NCBI GenBank assembly: GCA_947175715.1 | Contig: CAMWOD010000049.1 | Coordinates: forward strand, 1 to 7,221 | Source of the DNA: an uncultured Porphyromonadaceae bacterium | GTDB taxonomy: Bacteria; Bacteroidota; Bacteroidia; Bacteroidales; Muribaculaceae | Direction of reading: 5' to 3' | Length of the DNA stretch: 7,221 nucleotides | In this document: piece by piece, positions 5,953-7,221 of the stretch | Position numbering within the stretch: position 1 is the stretch's first letter | How the letters are laid out: each line of letters begins with the position of its first letter | Notes under the pieces: generated by a model | What the model saw: the letters and a program-made list of their open reading frames with translations, nothing else | Database searches by the model: none | Told to the model about the DNA's origin: nothing | Position numbers and translations under genes: made by a program

Positions 5953-7110
5953 ATGAAAAAAATCATTACACTCGCAACTCTCGGTTGCATCTCTCTCTCA
6001 TCACTTGCCGAAGCTCAGTATGTTAAAACCACCGACAACGCTTACCTGCAATATGGTAATGGAGGTGATCGTCTCGGAGGCTCAAAAATAGGCTTTGTTG
6101 ACAACGGTATCACCCTACGAGTCATTGAAACAAACAACGACCTCTATAAAGTTGCCCTCTCCGACTCCCGCTGGGCCTATATTCCCAAAGAATATACCGT
6201 GCCTACTACCGACACCACAACAACTGTCAACACAGGCTCGTGGAGCATCGCCGACCAAGGCTCAAAGGATCGAATCACCGTGTCACTACCGCGGAGACTT
6301 GCTTACCGATCCTACACGTTGTTAGAACCCTCGACCATCGTGGTCGAACTCTACGGCGCTACCGACAATAGCAATTGGATTTCGCAACGCACCCCCTCGT
6401 TGGGCATGGTTGACTACGTAACTTTCAATCAAGTAGAAAGCGATGTATACCAGATAGTGATACGCCTTAAAAGCAAATATCAATGGGGCTATAAAATAGG
6501 TTACAATGGCAATTCATTCACCATTGATGTACGCCACACTCCTGAGAAGCTCGACCTTAAGCACCTTACTATCGGTCTTGATGCTGGCCACGGCGGTGAA
6601 TATCCGGGTGCTCGCTCTGTAAATATGGGTCTGCTTGAGAAAGATGTCAACCTTGATATAATCTTGCGTCTACAAAAACTCCTTGAAAAAGAAGGAGCTA
6701 AAGTAGTATTGACACGCAGCGGTGATACCGGCCCGTCGATGGCTGAACGCAAGAAAATATGGCGTGACGCCAATGTGGATATCGCAGTGTCGGTTCACAA
6801 CAATTCAGGTGGTAGCCCCACAGCCAAAGGCACTTCTACCTACTACAAGCACCTATTCTGCCGTCCTTTAGCTGAGACGGTACTCAATCGCATGCTCGAA
6901 ACCGGCCTACCTCTGTTTGGTTTAGTAGGTAACTTCAACTTCTCACTTAATGGGCCCCCCGAGTTTCCCAATGTACTGGTTGAAGGAATGTTTATGTCCA
7001 ACCCCGACGAGGAGAAACTGCTCGCCGACCCCAAATTCCGTCAAAAAGTAGCTGAAAAGATTTTCGCCGGACTTAAAGATTACCTTAAACAAGTAAAAAG
7101 TGCTAAATAA
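5953..7110 (+). CDS. Secreted N-acetylmuramoyl-L-alanine amidase (Amidase_3) with SH3-like and AMIN-like regions
   Basis: Zinc-dependent peptidoglycan hydrolase that cuts the bond between N-acetylmuramic acid and L-alanine, acting in the periplasm, probably in daughter-cell separation or wall turnover. Residues 1-21 form a signal peptide ending AEA before Gln22. Residues about 25-83 look like a bacterial SH3 domain. Residues about 105-195 resemble an AMIN domain, which localises amidases to septal peptidoglycan; that match is by pattern only. The catalytic domain from about 204 shows GLDAGHGG (His213), LLEKDVN (Glu229), SVHNN (His282) and VLVEGMFMSNPDEE (Glu344), giving three zinc ligands and the catalytic glutamate. 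No long regulatory insertion, such as the autoinhibitory helix of AmiB or AmiC, is obvious. The ATG is 3 bases after the tsaD stop, with no Shine-Dalgarno. A 385-residue length fits the family and the gene is complete. Confidence 0.94.
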   Translation: MKKIITLATLGCISLSSLAEAQYVKTTDNAYLQYGNGGDRLGGSKIGFVDNGITLRVIETNNDLYKVALSDSRWAYIPKEYTVPTTDTTTTVNTGSWSIADQGSKDRITVSLPRRLAYRSYTLLEPSTIVVELYGATDNSNWISQRTPSLGMVDYVTFNQVESDVYQIVIRLKSKYQWGYKIGYNGNSFTIDVRHTPEKLDLKHLTIGLDAGHGGEYPGARSVNMGLLEKDVNLDIILRLQKLLEKEGAKVVLTRSGDTGPSMAERKKIWRDANVDIAVSVHNNSGGSPTAKGTSTYYKHLFCRPLAETVLNRMLETGLPLFGLVGNFNFSLNGPPEFPNVLVEGMFMSNPDEEKLLADPKFRQKVAEKIFAGLKDYLKQVKSAK

Positions 7111-7121
7111 GATCATACACC

Positions 7122-7221
7122 ATGGACGTTACAATCATTGTAATTGGCGATGAGGTATTGCTCGGACAGGTCACCGACACCAATTCAGGCACACTATCTC
7201 GAATGCTCGACCCCCTTGGGT
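7122..7221 (+). CDS. cinA: CinA-family protein, N-terminal part (3' end outside window)
   Basis: Only 33 codons are visible. MDVTIIVIGDEVLLGQVTDTNS matches the start of the CinA/MoCF_biosynth (MoaB/MogA-like) domain, whose hallmark is the GDELLxGxxxDxN pattern; here it reads GDEVLLGQVTDTN at residues 9-21. Full-length CinA proteins have this domain followed by a C-terminal domain with nicotinamide-mononucleotide deamidase activity in E. coli PncC, linked to NAD salvage. Whether that second domain is present cannot be seen. The gene begins 11 bases after the amidase stop on the same strand, so it probably belongs to the same operon. In Bacteroidetes cinA is often near tsaD, as I recall, and the amidase gene separates the two here. 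Confidence 0.85.
   Translation, partial: MDVTIIVIGDEVLLGQVTDTNSGTLSRMLDPLG

Noticed and set aside
5953..6018. Possible lipoprotein signal at Cys12 of the amidase
   Set aside because: The residues before the cysteine (T-L-G) do not fit the lipobox and the cysteine is too early in the hydrophobic core; a standard cleavage after AEA fits better.

Overview
The window carries eight protein-coding genes, all on the + strand and almost without gaps. It looks like ordinary chromosome from a member of the Bacteroidales. The protein sequences most resemble Bacteroidaceae or Muribaculaceae; that placement rests on family resemblance from memory, not on a search. Supporting signs are a start with almost no Shine-Dalgarno signal at any gene, one exact TAnnTTTG Bacteroidetes-type -7 box in the only real intergenic gap, and gene families and pairings typical of the phylum (PASTA protein next to an RluD-type synthase; tsaD close to cinA). 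I see no RNA gene, insertion sequence, phage gene or CRISPR array.

Layout: (1) positions 1-1440 hold the C-terminal part of a PASTA-domain protein whose stop overlaps the start of an RluA/RluD-type pseudouridine synthase by 8 bases. (2) A 96-base gap (1441-1536) has a weak hairpin and a candidate promoter. (3) Positions 1537-4911 hold three envelope-type genes: an acyltransferase-like protein with a one-residue-expanded catalytic motif, a four-helix membrane metallophosphoesterase, and a family 2 glycosyltransferase that overlaps the phosphoesterase stop by 4 bases. (4) Positions 4936-7221 hold tsaD (tRNA t6A synthesis), a secreted N-acetylmuramoyl-L-alanine amidase starting 3 bases after tsaD, and the first 33 codons of a CinA-type protein.

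The gaps from 1537 to the end are 28, -4, 24, 3 and 11 bases, so the last six genes could be one transcription unit mixing envelope functions (lipid or phosphate-ester chemistry, glycan transfer, peptidoglycan cleavage) with housekeeping (t6A, CinA). The PASTA-rluD pair would be a separate unit, or the head of the same one if the gap promoter is not real.

No clearly new multi-gene system is visible. The most notable non-coding signal is a perfect 13-bp inverted repeat with a 4-base loop inside the first transmembrane-helix codons of the metallophosphoesterase gene. The most notable protein features are the H-x5-D motif of the acyltransferase-like protein and the predicted periplasmic orientation of the phosphoesterase domain.
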